Origin: a virus
Reading direction: 5' to 3' (one strand)
IMG/VR virus record: IMGVR_UViG_3300029319_000338
Span: 1 to 29,239 of that record
DNA length: 29,239 bases
Below, piece by piece: positions 19,702 through 26,789 of the stretch (within the stretch, counting starts at the first letter, position 1; every line of letters starts with the position of its first letter). The translations under genes and the position numbers were made by a program. The notes beneath the pieces were generated by a model. That model saw only the letters and a program-made list of their open reading frames with translations. It had not been told where the DNA came from and searched no databases.

Positions 19702-19869
19702 ATGTTTGATAAAATTGTATATAAGATATTAGACACAATAGTTAGTTGGTGTGAACGTTATAAAGAGTACAGAATTAAGAAGTCTCTACCTAGAGCAACC
19801 TATGATGAAAAGGCCAGAGAAGATGACCTAAAAAAATGGGTAAATCAACGTGAGAACTCTTATAAATAA
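19702..19869 (+). CDS. 55-residue hypothetical protein, near-leaderless
   Basis: Read by eye: MFDKIVYKILDTIVSWCERY, then KEYRIKKSLPRATYDEKAREDDLKKWVNQRENSYK. The first 16 residues are amphipathic, the rest is charged and helical. The promoter's predicted start lies about 3 nt before the ATG, and no Shine-Dalgarno is present. Its stop codon is part of a TATAAATA string. It is the first gene of the transcript that continues to gp32. No family is recognised. Confidence 0.55.
   Translation: MFDKIVYKILDTIVSWCERYKEYRIKKSLPRATYDEKAREDDLKKWVNQRENSYK
19861..19868 (+). promoter_or_regulatory. TATAAATA late-type box upstream of gp32
   Basis: An exact T4-type late box overlapping the end of the 55-residue gene, 63 nt before the gp32 ATG. 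It encodes Tyr-Lys-stop, so it could be accidental; a late promoter for gp32 is possible. Confidence 0.4.
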
Positions 19870-19930
19870 AATTGATACCGATTATACAGGTAACACAAAT
19901 ACAACGAATACAAAGTAATAAGGAGAATAT

Positions 19931-20818
19931 ATGGACTTTGAAACATTAAAACAATCGTCAAGTAACTTTGACAAACTCACTAAAGCCATCGAGGCTAACC
20001 TCAATCCTGAGGACAAAGAAAAAAACAAATCAAAATACCAAGACGACAGATTTTGGAAACCAGAACTAGATAAAACTGGAAATGGTTTTGCTGTAATTAG
20101 ATTTTTACCAGCGCCAGAAGGTGAAGACTTACCTTGGCAAAGAGTATGGTCACACGCATTCCAAGATGTAGGTGGTTGGTATATTGAGAACTCTCTAACA
20201 ACACTAGGCCAAAAAGACCCTGTGTCGGAAGAGAATACTAGACTTTGGAATACAGGTTTAGATAGTGATAAAGAGATCGCTAGAAAAAGAAAAAGAAAAT
20301 TATCATACTACTCAAATATTTTTGTAGTTTCTGATCCTAAGCATCCTGAGAACGAAGGTAAAGTATTTTTATTTAAATTTGGTAAGAAAATTTTTGATAA
20401 GATTACAGAAGCAATGCAACCTGCGTTTGAAGATGAGAAGCCAATGAACCCATTTGATTTTTGGAAAGGTGCAAACTTTAAACTAAAAATTAGAAAGGTT
20501 GATGGTTATTGGAACTATGACAAATCTGAATTTGAAGGTGTCTCTCAAATTAAAGAGAGTGATGACCAAATTAAATCTATCTGGTCTTCTCAACACCCTT
20601 TAAAACCATTTCTTGCACCCGATAATTTTAAAACCTATGATGAACTCAAAGAGAAACTGAATAGGACAATTACAGGTGTACGAAGCGCACAAACTGCTGA
20701 TAATACAGACCTCCCGCCTAAAAACGGCAGTGCGACTGCGAAAAGTAATGGTGTAACTTCAACAGCTAGTGAAGATGACGACACGTTATCTTATTTTAGT
20801 AAATTAGCTGAGGAGTAA
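19931..20818 (+). CDS. gp32: gp32 single-stranded DNA-binding protein
   Basis: 295 residues, against 301 in T4. DRFWKPELDKTGNGFAVIRFLPAPEGEDLPWQRVWSHAFQDVGGWYIENSLTTLGQKDPVSEENTRLWN is the conserved OB-fold core, and RKRKRKLSYYSNIFVVSDPKHPENEGKVFLFKFGKKIFDKI follows. The C-terminal tail is acidic (SEDDDTLSYFSKLAEE), as needed to recruit gp59 and other partners. It coats single-stranded DNA in replication, repair and recombination. The zinc cysteines of T4 gp32 are absent: ENS replaces ENC and DPVS replaces CPVC. Strong AAGGAG ribosome site, long leader from 19870, strong terminator behind it. Assignment is secure. Confidence 0.95.
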   Translation: MDFETLKQSSSNFDKLTKAIEANLNPEDKEKNKSKYQDDRFWKPELDKTGNGFAVIRFLPAPEGEDLPWQRVWSHAFQDVGGWYIENSLTTLGQKDPVSEENTRLWNTGLDSDKEIARKRKRKLSYYSNIFVVSDPKHPENEGKVFLFKFGKKIFDKITEAMQPAFEDEKPMNPFDFWKGANFKLKIRKVDGYWNYDKSEFEGVSQIKESDDQIKSIWSSQHPLKPFLAPDNFKTYDELKEKLNRTITGVRSAQTADNTDLPPKNGSATAKSNGVTSTASEDDDTLSYFSKLAEE

Positions 20819-20843
20819 TTCTCTCTCACACCAATAAACTTTG

Positions 20844-20872
20844 AAAGGCGCTCTGAAAAGGGCGCCTTTTTT
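20844..20872 (+). terminator. Rho-independent terminator of gp32
   Basis: AAAGGCGC pairs with GCGCCTTT, extended by a T-G and a C-G pair to a TGAAAA loop, followed by TTTTTT. It ends 2 bases before the late box at 20874, so the gp32 transcript stops where the structural transcript begins. Confidence 0.92.
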
Positions 20873-20873
20873 A

Positions 20874-20881
20874 TATAAATA
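20874..20881 (+). promoter_or_regulatory. T4-type late promoter TATAAATA of the structural operon
   Basis: An exact late box directly behind the gp32 terminator. If transcription starts 6 nt after the box, as in T4, the start is near 20887, only 2 nt before the ATG at 20889. Confidence 0.75.
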
Positions 20882-20888
20882 TTAGCAA

Positions 20889-21413
20889 ATGGCTATATCA
20901 ATACTAGACCCCATAAAACAAAAACAAGGTGGCATTCGTAAGAGTGTTGATTGGTATAGAAAAAACGTTGCTGATCTTAACAATAGAGTGACTGCGGCTG
21001 CGCTAATGAGATCAGGTAAATTAAATGGTATACCTAGTAGAGGCAGATTAAACTTCTTCTTTTACGACCCTAAATATAAACAGGTATTACCTTTGTATGA
21101 TAGATTTCCACTAGTATTACCTTTAGAGACAATACCAGGTGGGTTTATGGGTTTGAACTTTCACTATATTAGACCTGTACAACGAATTAGTTTGTTGAAC
21201 AATCTTCAAAGATATGCTTCTGGTGGTATGAAACCAAGCACACGTATTGATGCTACCTACGATGGTATAAAGAATGTTCGTATTGCTAGAAACACTATTA
21301 AAAAATATTTGTATGGACACGTTAGGTCTAGTTTTTTAAGAGTTGATTTTGATGAGGCAGCACTAGCAGTTATGTTACCAGTACAACAATTTAAGAAAGG
21401 CATGCCGTACTAA
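20889..21413 (+). CDS. Conserved marine T4-like phage protein, late operon
   Basis: 174 residues. LNFFFYDPKYKQVLPLYDRFPLVLPLETIPGGFMGLNFHYIRPVQRISLLNNL is a stretch I recognise from many marine T4-like genomes (FFYDPK...LPYYDRFPLV.P....GGF.GLN.HY), without settled function. The C-terminal part (YDGIKNVRIARNTIKKYLYGHVRSSFLRVDF) looks helical to beta. Being first behind a late promoter and upstream of tail genes, it is probably a virion or assembly protein. There is no Shine-Dalgarno and hardly a leader. The next start overlaps its stop (TAATG). Confidence 0.75.
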   Translation: MAISILDPIKQKQGGIRKSVDWYRKNVADLNNRVTAAALMRSGKLNGIPSRGRLNFFFYDPKYKQVLPLYDRFPLVLPLETIPGGFMGLNFHYIRPVQRISLLNNLQRYASGGMKPSTRIDATYDGIKNVRIARNTIKKYLYGHVRSSFLRVDFDEAALAVMLPVQQFKKGMPY

Positions 21414-21487
21414 TGACATATACAATAAAAGAAATTATAGAGGCAATGAAAAAAATATGTCCAGAGGCGTGGAAAGATAAAAGATGA
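21413..21487 (+). CDS. 24-residue micro-ORF
   Basis: MTYTIKEIIEAMKKICPEAW then KDKR. It overlaps the preceding stop (TAATG) and ends in an ATGA junction with the next micro-ORF. Evidence is the perfect tiling only; it may be a real microprotein or a translation relay. Confidence 0.45.
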   Translation: MTYTIKEIIEAMKKICPEAWKDKR

Positions 21488-21552
21488 AAAAACTTTGGAA
21501 CAAAATAATAGAAAAACTATTTGGCAAAAGATGTCAATGTAAGGACAAGTAA
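21484..21552 (+). CDS. 22-residue micro-ORF with CxC
   Basis: MKKLWNKIIEKLFGKRCQCK then DK. It joins the micro-ORF before it by ATGA and the gp54 start by TAATG. A short amphipathic helix is followed by Cys-x-Cys. Similar short sequences occur in marine phages in my recollection; function unknown. Confidence 0.45.
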   Translation: MKKLWNKIIEKLFGKRCQCKDK

Positions 21553-22508
21553 TGGCAATTTTAAGAGGCGGAAAAAGAATTGGTGGTTTTGATATACGAA
21601 TAGGTCTACCTAGAGATAGAAGTTTAGATGACGTACAATCAGATCCAAGATTAAGACAGAAAGCTGGTGGCAATCCTGAAACTACTATGGGTAGGTTTCA
21701 AGCGATGGTTAACGAGGCAGAAGGCTTTCAAAGAAAAGCTAGGTTCTATGTAGAGTTTGGTGTGCCAAGAGGCGTGGTTGATGACGGTAGAACAACTATG
21801 GCAGATGAGTTTCAAGGTTTCTCAACGTCAGTTGATACAGAGGTAATGAGAGCTGATACAACAAAAAGACGAGTACAAGCATTTTGTAGAGAGATTGCAA
21901 TGCCTAGTAGAGAGGCCATACAAAAAGAAATTAAACATAATGGTCCGACAAGAAAATTTGTATATAATTATACCACACCAGAAATCACTGCTACGTTTTA
22001 CACAGATAAGTTTATGAGAGAGAGAACTTTTTTTGAAATATGGCAGAAAACAGCATTTAGTAATACAACACATAATATTAATTACTATGATAATTATGTT
22101 TCACCAATTGACATATATGCATTAGGTAGTTTTGCTAGTAGAGATGAGAGAGATGATGTGACATATGCTGTGAGATTATTTGACTGTTATCCAAGATTAA
22201 TAAGTGAGGTTACATTTAACCACGATGCGAATGAAGTACAAACATTTACAGTCACATTTTCATTTAGAAATTGGGTTAATTACTTCATAGATAGAGCTGG
22301 AACAATACAATTAGGAGAATCAGATTTTAGACAACCTACAGTAAAAAGAGCTGGAGGTATATTCGGTGGACTAATAAGTAAGTTGCCGCCTGAAATAAGA
22401 AGAGCAGGGCGAGACGTATTGAATGAGTTGAGAAGAAGAGCACCGATAGGTAGAGTAACTGGTGGTAGAGTATTCCCACCATTTAGAATACCACCACTAA
22501 ATATTTAA
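21552..22508 (+). CDS. gp54: gp54-like baseplate tail-tube initiator
   Basis: 318 residues, against 320 in T4. The part FQRKARFYVEFGVPRGVV ... VQAFCREIAMPSREAIQKEIKHNGPTRKFVYNYTTPEITATFYTDKFMRERTFFEIWQKTAF ... NYYDNYVSPIDIYALG ... YAVRLFDCYPRLISEVTFNHDANEVQTFTVTFSFRNW has the tail-tube fold pattern, also found in gp19 and gp54. gp54 sits on gp48 and starts polymerisation of the tail tube. The C-terminus is Arg/Pro/Gly-rich. AAGGAC gives the ribosome site. Position before gp26 and the tape measure fits a tail operon. A tail-tube paralogue cannot be fully excluded, but length and context favour gp54. Confidence 0.82.
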   Translation: MAILRGGKRIGGFDIRIGLPRDRSLDDVQSDPRLRQKAGGNPETTMGRFQAMVNEAEGFQRKARFYVEFGVPRGVVDDGRTTMADEFQGFSTSVDTEVMRADTTKRRVQAFCREIAMPSREAIQKEIKHNGPTRKFVYNYTTPEITATFYTDKFMRERTFFEIWQKTAFSNTTHNINYYDNYVSPIDIYALGSFASRDERDDVTYAVRLFDCYPRLISEVTFNHDANEVQTFTVTFSFRNWVNYFIDRAGTIQLGESDFRQPTVKRAGGIFGGLISKLPPEIRRAGRDVLNELRRRAPIGRVTGGRVFPPFRIPPLNI

Positions 22509-22525
22509 TGTAATAAGGAGATATA

Positions 22526-23242
22526 ATGGCGTTACCAACGATTGAGACACCGAGATATGAATTGACTTTGCCATCGCAAGATGTTAAAGTACAATACAGA
22601 CCTTTCCTAGTCAAAGAAGAAAAGATACTTTTGGTGGCTATGGAATCCAAAGACAATAAACAAATAATATCAGCAACAAAAGACATATTGAAAGCTTGTA
22701 CTTTTGATAAAATAGATGTAGAAAAGTTACCTATGTTTGACATAGAATATCTTTTATTACAAATTAGAAGTAGATCAGTAGGTGAGGTTGCTAATTTTAA
22801 AGTTATTTGTCCAGATGATAAACAGACTGCTGCTGATGTAGAAGTTGATATATCAAAAGTAGAAGTACAAGTAGATGATGACCACAATAATAGAGTTGTT
22901 ATTGATGAAAAAAGAGACTTAGGTTTAGTGCTAAACTATCCATCGCTAGAGATAACCAAGGCTGGTTTTGATGTAAATAGTGCAAACGTGGATACTATGT
23001 TCAATGTAGTATCAAGTTGTATTGACCACATCTTTGAAGGAGATAAAACATATCCTGCGAAAGATAGCACACAGCAAGAACTTAAAGAGTTTTTAGAAGG
23101 TTTATCACAGGGTGCATTTTCAAAGATTAAAAAATTCTTTGATACGATGCCACAATTGAGACACGAAGTTGAGGTTACAAATCCTAAAACAGGTGTAAAA
23201 AGTAAAGTAACATTTAAGGGATTACAAGATTTTTTTCAATAA
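22526..23242 (+). CDS. gp26: gp26-like baseplate hub/tail assembly protein (zero-frame product)
   Basis: 238 residues, against 208 in T4. MALPTIETPRYELTLPSQDVKVQYRPFLVKEEKILLVAMESKDNKQII and VEKLPMFDIEYLLLQIRSRSVGEV match the gp26 family of marine T4-like phages. The family acts at the baseplate hub and tail assembly; its order directly before the tape measure resembles the lambda G chaperone. AAGGAG lies 8 nt before the ATG. The last codons are GAT-TTT-TTT-CAA-TAA, a slippery run that would allow -1 shifting into a 62-codon extension. See the frameshift feature. Confidence 0.82.
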   Translation: MALPTIETPRYELTLPSQDVKVQYRPFLVKEEKILLVAMESKDNKQIISATKDILKACTFDKIDVEKLPMFDIEYLLLQIRSRSVGEVANFKVICPDDKQTAADVEVDISKVEVQVDDDHNNRVVIDEKRDLGLVLNYPSLEITKAGFDVNSANVDTMFNVVSSCIDHIFEGDKTYPAKDSTQQELKEFLEGLSQGAFSKIKKFFDTMPQLRHEVEVTNPKTGVKSKVTFKGLQDFFQ

Positions 23243-23424
23243 GCCTGTCTCATAACAGCCTACAGGCCTATTACGAAACCAATTTTGCCCTAATGCAACA
23301 TCATAAATACTCATTGACGGAGTTAGATAATTTATTGCCTTGGGAAAAAGAGATATATGTAGGTATGTTATCTAATTATATTAAAGAAGAAAACGAGAGA
23401 AGAAGACGAGAGGCTAAAAAATAA
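22526..23424 (+). CDS. Predicted -1 frameshift fusion gp26-gp51-like (299 aa)
   Basis: If ribosomes slip back one base after TTT at 23234-23236, translation continues TCA-ATA-AGC and gives SISLSHNSLQAYYETNFALM, then QHHKYSLTELDNLLPWEKE and IYVGMLSNYIKEENERRRRE, ending at the TAA 23422-23424. The extension is open from the slip site without a stop. LSHNSLxxYYxTNFALMQHHKYSLTEL...PWExxIYV is a pattern I associate with the C-terminal part of T4-like gp51 and tail-chaperone T domains. The internal ATG at 23293 has no Shine-Dalgarno, so fusion is the more likely route. T4 gp51 has 249 residues. Untested inference. Confidence 0.65.
23230..23267 (+). promoter_or_regulatory. Programmed -1 frameshift signal: slippery T7 and hairpin
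   Basis: Seven T (23230-23236) phased as T-TTT-TTT fit the X-XXY-YYZ rule. Six nt later, GCCTGT (23243-23248) pairs perfectly with ACAGGC (23262-23267) around a 13-nt loop. Spacer, stem and open -1 frame are all present; efficiency is unknown. Confidence 0.65.
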
Positions 23425-23756
23425 TGAGTGAAGTAGAAGATAAAATTGTTGTACCTGCTGATAAACCAGAGATCAGTAAAAAAGTAAAAGTTGATTTAGA
23501 AGTAGATACATCTGTAAAAGATTTAGGCCCTAATCCATATGCAAAGATAATTCATATGGCTAGAGCAGTTGACGCTTGGAGAATATTTCCAAGATTGTTT
23601 TTGACAGTTTATATTATACTATTATATAAATGTGTAATATGGTATATGAACTTATCTGCACCTACAATGGAACAAAGTGGTTTAATTAGTATTGTAGTTG
23701 GCGCAGGTGCTGCATGGTTTGGTTTATATACAGGGTCAAGTAAAAAGAACAAGTAA
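23424..23756 (+). CDS. Two-helix membrane protein, holin-like candidate
   Basis: 110 residues. After an acidic cytoplasmic part (residues 1-45), two hydrophobic helices (LFLTVYIILLYKCVIWYMNL and GLISIVVGAGAAWFGLYTG) are separated by a short loop with a charged C-terminus (SSKKNK). AWRIFPRLFL and VVGAGAAWFGLY are strings I recall from marine T4-like genomes in this place. Size and topology fit a holin, but so would a tail or injection membrane factor next to the tape measure. Its ATG overlaps the stop of the frameshift extension (TAATG), not that of gp26 itself. Confidence 0.7.
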   Translation: MSEVEDKIVVPADKPEISKKVKVDLEVDTSVKDLGPNPYAKIIHMARAVDAWRIFPRLFLTVYIILLYKCVIWYMNLSAPTMEQSGLISIVVGAGAAWFGLYTGSSKKNK

Positions 23757-25195
23757 TGGCATTACCATCAACAAGATATAATTTTAAAGGCGGTAAAAAA
23801 GAAGTTGCCGAGGCTGTAGGAGAAATAGGTAAAGCTATATTCTCTCAGGTCACTATGTCTGTTGAGGGCGCTGTAAAAACAGTTGTGCCAAGTGTCTCTG
23901 ATATGGTGGTTGAAATTACAGAGGACTTAAAAACAGGTTCACTGTTAAAGTTTGAAGAAGCAATGAAGAAAATAGACACGCTAGTTAATAAATTAGGTGT
24001 TGATATTAGCATGTATAGTAAAGAACTAGGTGACTTCTTAAAAATGAGACAAGAAAAATCTATCAAATCTGAAGAAACTGTTAATCAATTAAGAGAGAAA
24101 AATATTATGGCCCAAGTAAATCAAATGGGCGAGGTACAAATACTTAATAAAAGACAAGTGCAAGAACAAGAAGAATTTTTAAGATCATATAATAATGAAA
24201 TTAGAACAGCAGAAAAAACTATAACATCACTATCTAAAAGACAACAAAAAGGTAGAGAATTAACAGAAGAACAACAAGCAGAATTACTAAAAGCAAACAA
24301 AACACTTATTGAGACTACTGAAAAAAGAAATAAGGTATTAACAACACTTAACAAAACAGAATCAGAAGATACAAGAACATTTAGACAAAAGTTTGGTGAT
24401 GCGATAGATGAATATGTGCCAGATGGTTTAAGAGATATTGGTGCTGCGTTTACAGAAGGCTTGATGGCGCCATTTACAGCAATACAAGAGTTAGGTATGT
24501 TATTTGGTAGTTTACTAAAACCACTTAAAGCGTTACCAAAATTAATGATCGCATTTTCTACTGGTGTCATATCTGCTATTGTTGCGTTGGCACCATTTAT
24601 AGGTATTGCTTTAGCAGTGATCGCTGGTATTATTGCATTGACAGCAGCAGTATTATATGTTAGAAATAACTTTGATGAGTTAAGAGAAAAACTAGTCACA
24701 TTTGGCGAAAAGATTATGGAAATACCTGGTAATATTGCTGACTTCTTTAAAGGTATATTTACACAAATTAAGAACTTCTTTATAGATGCAATCAATGGTG
24801 TCATAACATTAATTAATAAAGTACCAGGTGTTGAGATTGAAAAATTTGAAAGAACACCTGATGCAGATAGTGTTTCTGCAACAACGATAGAGCCAGCAGC
24901 TACGAATGTAGAAGCTAGTGAAGGTGCAGAAATTGTTCCTAATGTATCAGATGTCACTGCAGAGACAGAAGGTGAAGGTGTTAGTAAATTTGATATGTTT
25001 AAAAATATGTTAAAAATGTTAATGCCACAAAATAATGATTTAGTGCCTGTAATGGAAGCAAACGCTGGTGGTGCAACTATTATAGACAACTCTGTGAAGT
25101 CTGTCAATCAAAATAATGCAAATCAAAACATATCATTAGAGAGTAGAAACACTGATAATAGTTTCCACATCACAAATAGATACCAAGACGTTTAA
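23756..25195 (+). CDS. Tail tape measure protein (gp29 position)
   Basis: 479 residues, against 590 for T4 gp29. The N-terminal half is helical and coiled-coil (residues about 75-205, with KSIKSEETVNQLREKN, EEQQAELLKANKTL). A hydrophobic block follows (about 230-305: LMIAFSTGVISAIVALAPFIGIALAVIAGIIALTAAVLY), typical of tape measures, then an Ala/Glu/Asn-rich tail. It follows gp26 and its extension, the usual order chaperone-tape measure. It should set tail length and take part in DNA injection; if length scales as in other phages, the tail is shorter than T4's. Sequence similarity to gp29 is not clear by eye; context carries the call. Confidence 0.75.
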   Translation: MALPSTRYNFKGGKKEVAEAVGEIGKAIFSQVTMSVEGAVKTVVPSVSDMVVEITEDLKTGSLLKFEEAMKKIDTLVNKLGVDISMYSKELGDFLKMRQEKSIKSEETVNQLREKNIMAQVNQMGEVQILNKRQVQEQEEFLRSYNNEIRTAEKTITSLSKRQQKGRELTEEQQAELLKANKTLIETTEKRNKVLTTLNKTESEDTRTFRQKFGDAIDEYVPDGLRDIGAAFTEGLMAPFTAIQELGMLFGSLLKPLKALPKLMIAFSTGVISAIVALAPFIGIALAVIAGIIALTAAVLYVRNNFDELREKLVTFGEKIMEIPGNIADFFKGIFTQIKNFFIDAINGVITLINKVPGVEIEKFERTPDADSVSATTIEPAATNVEASEGAEIVPNVSDVTAETEGEGVSKFDMFKNMLKMLMPQNNDLVPVMEANAGGATIIDNSVKSVNQNNANQNISLESRNTDNSFHITNRYQDV

Positions 25196-25623
25196 TAAGA
25201 ACCCAAATCTTTTTCTGTAATTAATTTAAACTTGGCATTATTGTCATCAGCATATTTTTGTGCGGCTTTCCATTTCGCTTGATTTTTAATATACATAAAA
25301 CTCTCTCTCATAAATGCTCTAGTTTTCTTTTTAGGTGTTTTTGGTCGTTTAGTTTGACGAGATGGTTTGATCTCAACAAGTATCTTATCGCCTTTGATTG
25401 TTCTAACTATGAAGTCAGGATAGTATGAATGATACTTTTTGTCAAGTGGATTATAATATCTTATTGACAATTCTTCACTTGCCCAGTATGTTATGTCAGG
25501 ATTACGGTCACAGTAAAGCATAAACTTACGCTCTAGTAAAGAACGATATACTATTCTGTCAACGTCACCAACGTATTTTTTAGGGTTTGTCGGACGATAT
25601 AAACCTTTATAAGACTTCTTCAT
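25192..25623 (-). CDS. gp4: gp4-like head completion protein
   Basis: 143 residues, against about 150 in T4, on the minus strand, the only clear minus-strand gene of the window. VYRSLLERKFMLYCDRNPDITYWASEELSIRYYNPLDKKYHSYYPDFIVRTIKGDKILVEIKP is the signature: a restriction-like nuclease fold with E (LLERKF), D (YYPDF) and ExK (LVEIK) as in TnsA. gp4 completes DNA-filled heads before tail joining. Its 3' end overlaps the tape measure gene's end by 4 bases, converging with it. CTAAATA lies about 28 nt upstream of its start (25651-25657, minus). No strong Shine-Dalgarno. Confidence 0.88.
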   Translation of the reverse strand: MKKSYKGLYRPTNPKKYVGDVDRIVYRSLLERKFMLYCDRNPDITYWASEELSIRYYNPLDKKYHSYYPDFIVRTIKGDKILVEIKPSRQTKRPKTPKKKTRAFMRESFMYIKNQAKWKAAQKYADDNNAKFKLITEKDLGSY

Positions 25624-25627
25624 TTCG

Positions 25628-25635
25628 TATAAATA
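25628..25635 (+). promoter_or_regulatory. T4-type late promoter TATAAATA before gp48
   Basis: An exact late box in the gap between the divergent gp4 and gp48 genes. The predicted start near 25641 gives a leader of 17 nt containing AAGGA, before the ATG at 25658. Confidence 0.75.
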
Positions 25636-25657
25636 TTAACATTATAAGGATATTTAG

Positions 25658-26788
25658 ATGAGTTTTACAAACAAGGTTTCAAACATCATAAAAACAAAGA
25701 TAGCGAACAACTTAATTAGTGGTTTCGTAAATAATGCTATTGGTCAACCAAAGAAACTAGCTGCTAAATTGGCTAACAAGTCACCACTAGATTTATCAAA
25801 AAGTCCTGTGGCTCATATGGAGGCAGTTAATAATCCATACACATATGGTAGTGTGTATTATCCACAAGAGACAAGTCAATTAGGCGAAGGTCATTATATA
25901 ATATTTGACATCATAGAGAATAACAAAACAAATTACGGTGATGAACAAGTATCAGGTTCTATTATGGGTGGCGACTTACATAGATCAGGTGGTACAGCAT
26001 ATCCAGAATCACTAGGCACAGTTGGTGAGAGAAAACTTGGTCAAGGTAAAAGAATAGCAAAACTAAAAGAACAAGGTTTTCAAACAAGTAGTGATGTTGT
26101 TAGAAAACAAAAAAGTGGAATGGCACAACACTTTCAAACACATAGTAGATTAGCTGATAGTATTATATTATATACACCACCGACAGGAAATAAGTTTGAA
26201 TACAAAGTTGGTTATGAGAATGTTGATACAGGTATCGCTGGTCTTGCGGCTGGCCTATTAGATTTAAATAATATACTAGGTGTTGCTGGTGGTGTTGGTA
26301 AAACATTTTTAGAAAATGTATCAAAGGCAGCGATAGAGATAGCATTACCAGGTTTTGGTGGGGCGATTGATAAAGCATTAGGTAGATCGGTTAATCCAAA
26401 CGCAGAACTTGTATTTAAAAACGTGCCATTTAGAACATTTAGTTATCCATATGAGTTTTCACCTAAGAATGAAAAAGAAAAAGAAGATGTACAAAAAATA
26501 TTAAGTATGTTTAAGTTTCATATGATGCCAGAGAAATTTAGTGAAGGTTATCTAGCTGCTCCAGCACAATTTCAAATAACTTATATGTATAGAGACGGTG
26601 CCAATATGTATATACCTAAAATTAGTAGATGTGCACTAACAGATATGACAGTGGATTATTCACCAGAGGGTGTGTTTACAACATTTAAAGGTGATGATAA
26701 AGGTGCTGCGCCAGTATTAACTAAAATGGATTTAACATTTACAGAGATGGAAATAATGACAAAAGAAACGATAGCAGCAGGATTCTAA
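25658..26788 (+). CDS. gp48: gp48-like baseplate tail-tube cap
   Basis: 376 residues, against 364 in T4. YYPQETSQLGEGHYIIFDIIENN is the conserved N-terminal region; SRLADSIILYTPPTGNKFEYKVGYENVDTGIAGLA and the C-terminal PFRTFSYPYEFSPKNEKEKEDVQKILSMFKFHMMPE ... LAAPAQFQITYMYRDGANMYIPKISRCALTDMTVDYSPEGVFTTFKG correspond to the tube-like domain. gp48 caps the central hub and carries gp54. It is first behind the second late promoter and precedes gp53. The middle segment (GLLDLNNILGVAGGVGKTFLEN) is hydrophobic and glycine-rich. Assignment is good. Confidence 0.85.
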   Translation: MSFTNKVSNIIKTKIANNLISGFVNNAIGQPKKLAAKLANKSPLDLSKSPVAHMEAVNNPYTYGSVYYPQETSQLGEGHYIIFDIIENNKTNYGDEQVSGSIMGGDLHRSGGTAYPESLGTVGERKLGQGKRIAKLKEQGFQTSSDVVRKQKSGMAQHFQTHSRLADSIILYTPPTGNKFEYKVGYENVDTGIAGLAAGLLDLNNILGVAGGVGKTFLENVSKAAIEIALPGFGGAIDKALGRSVNPNAELVFKNVPFRTFSYPYEFSPKNEKEKEDVQKILSMFKFHMMPEKFSEGYLAAPAQFQITYMYRDGANMYIPKISRCALTDMTVDYSPEGVFTTFKGDDKGAAPVLTKMDLTFTEMEIMTKETIAAGF

Positions 26789-26789
26789 T

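Noticed and set aside
23243-23423. The gp26 region as a sequencing frameshift error
   Set aside because: Not fully excluded, but the slip run with correctly spaced hairpin and the family's known assembly role fit a programmed shift better than a random error in the T run.
23601-23630. TTGACA with TATATA/TATAAA inside the holin-like gene
   Set aside because: Spacing is 16 or 18 rather than the constant 17, it lies within a hydrophobic coding segment whose codons explain it, and it is far from the next start.
24121-25107. A 328-codon frame on the minus strand opposite the tape measure gene
   Set aside because: Its composition (Ser, Ile, Leu, Asn-rich) mirrors the AT-rich plus-strand codons, it has no ribosome site, and the plus-strand frame has tape-measure features and correct coupling with its neighbours.
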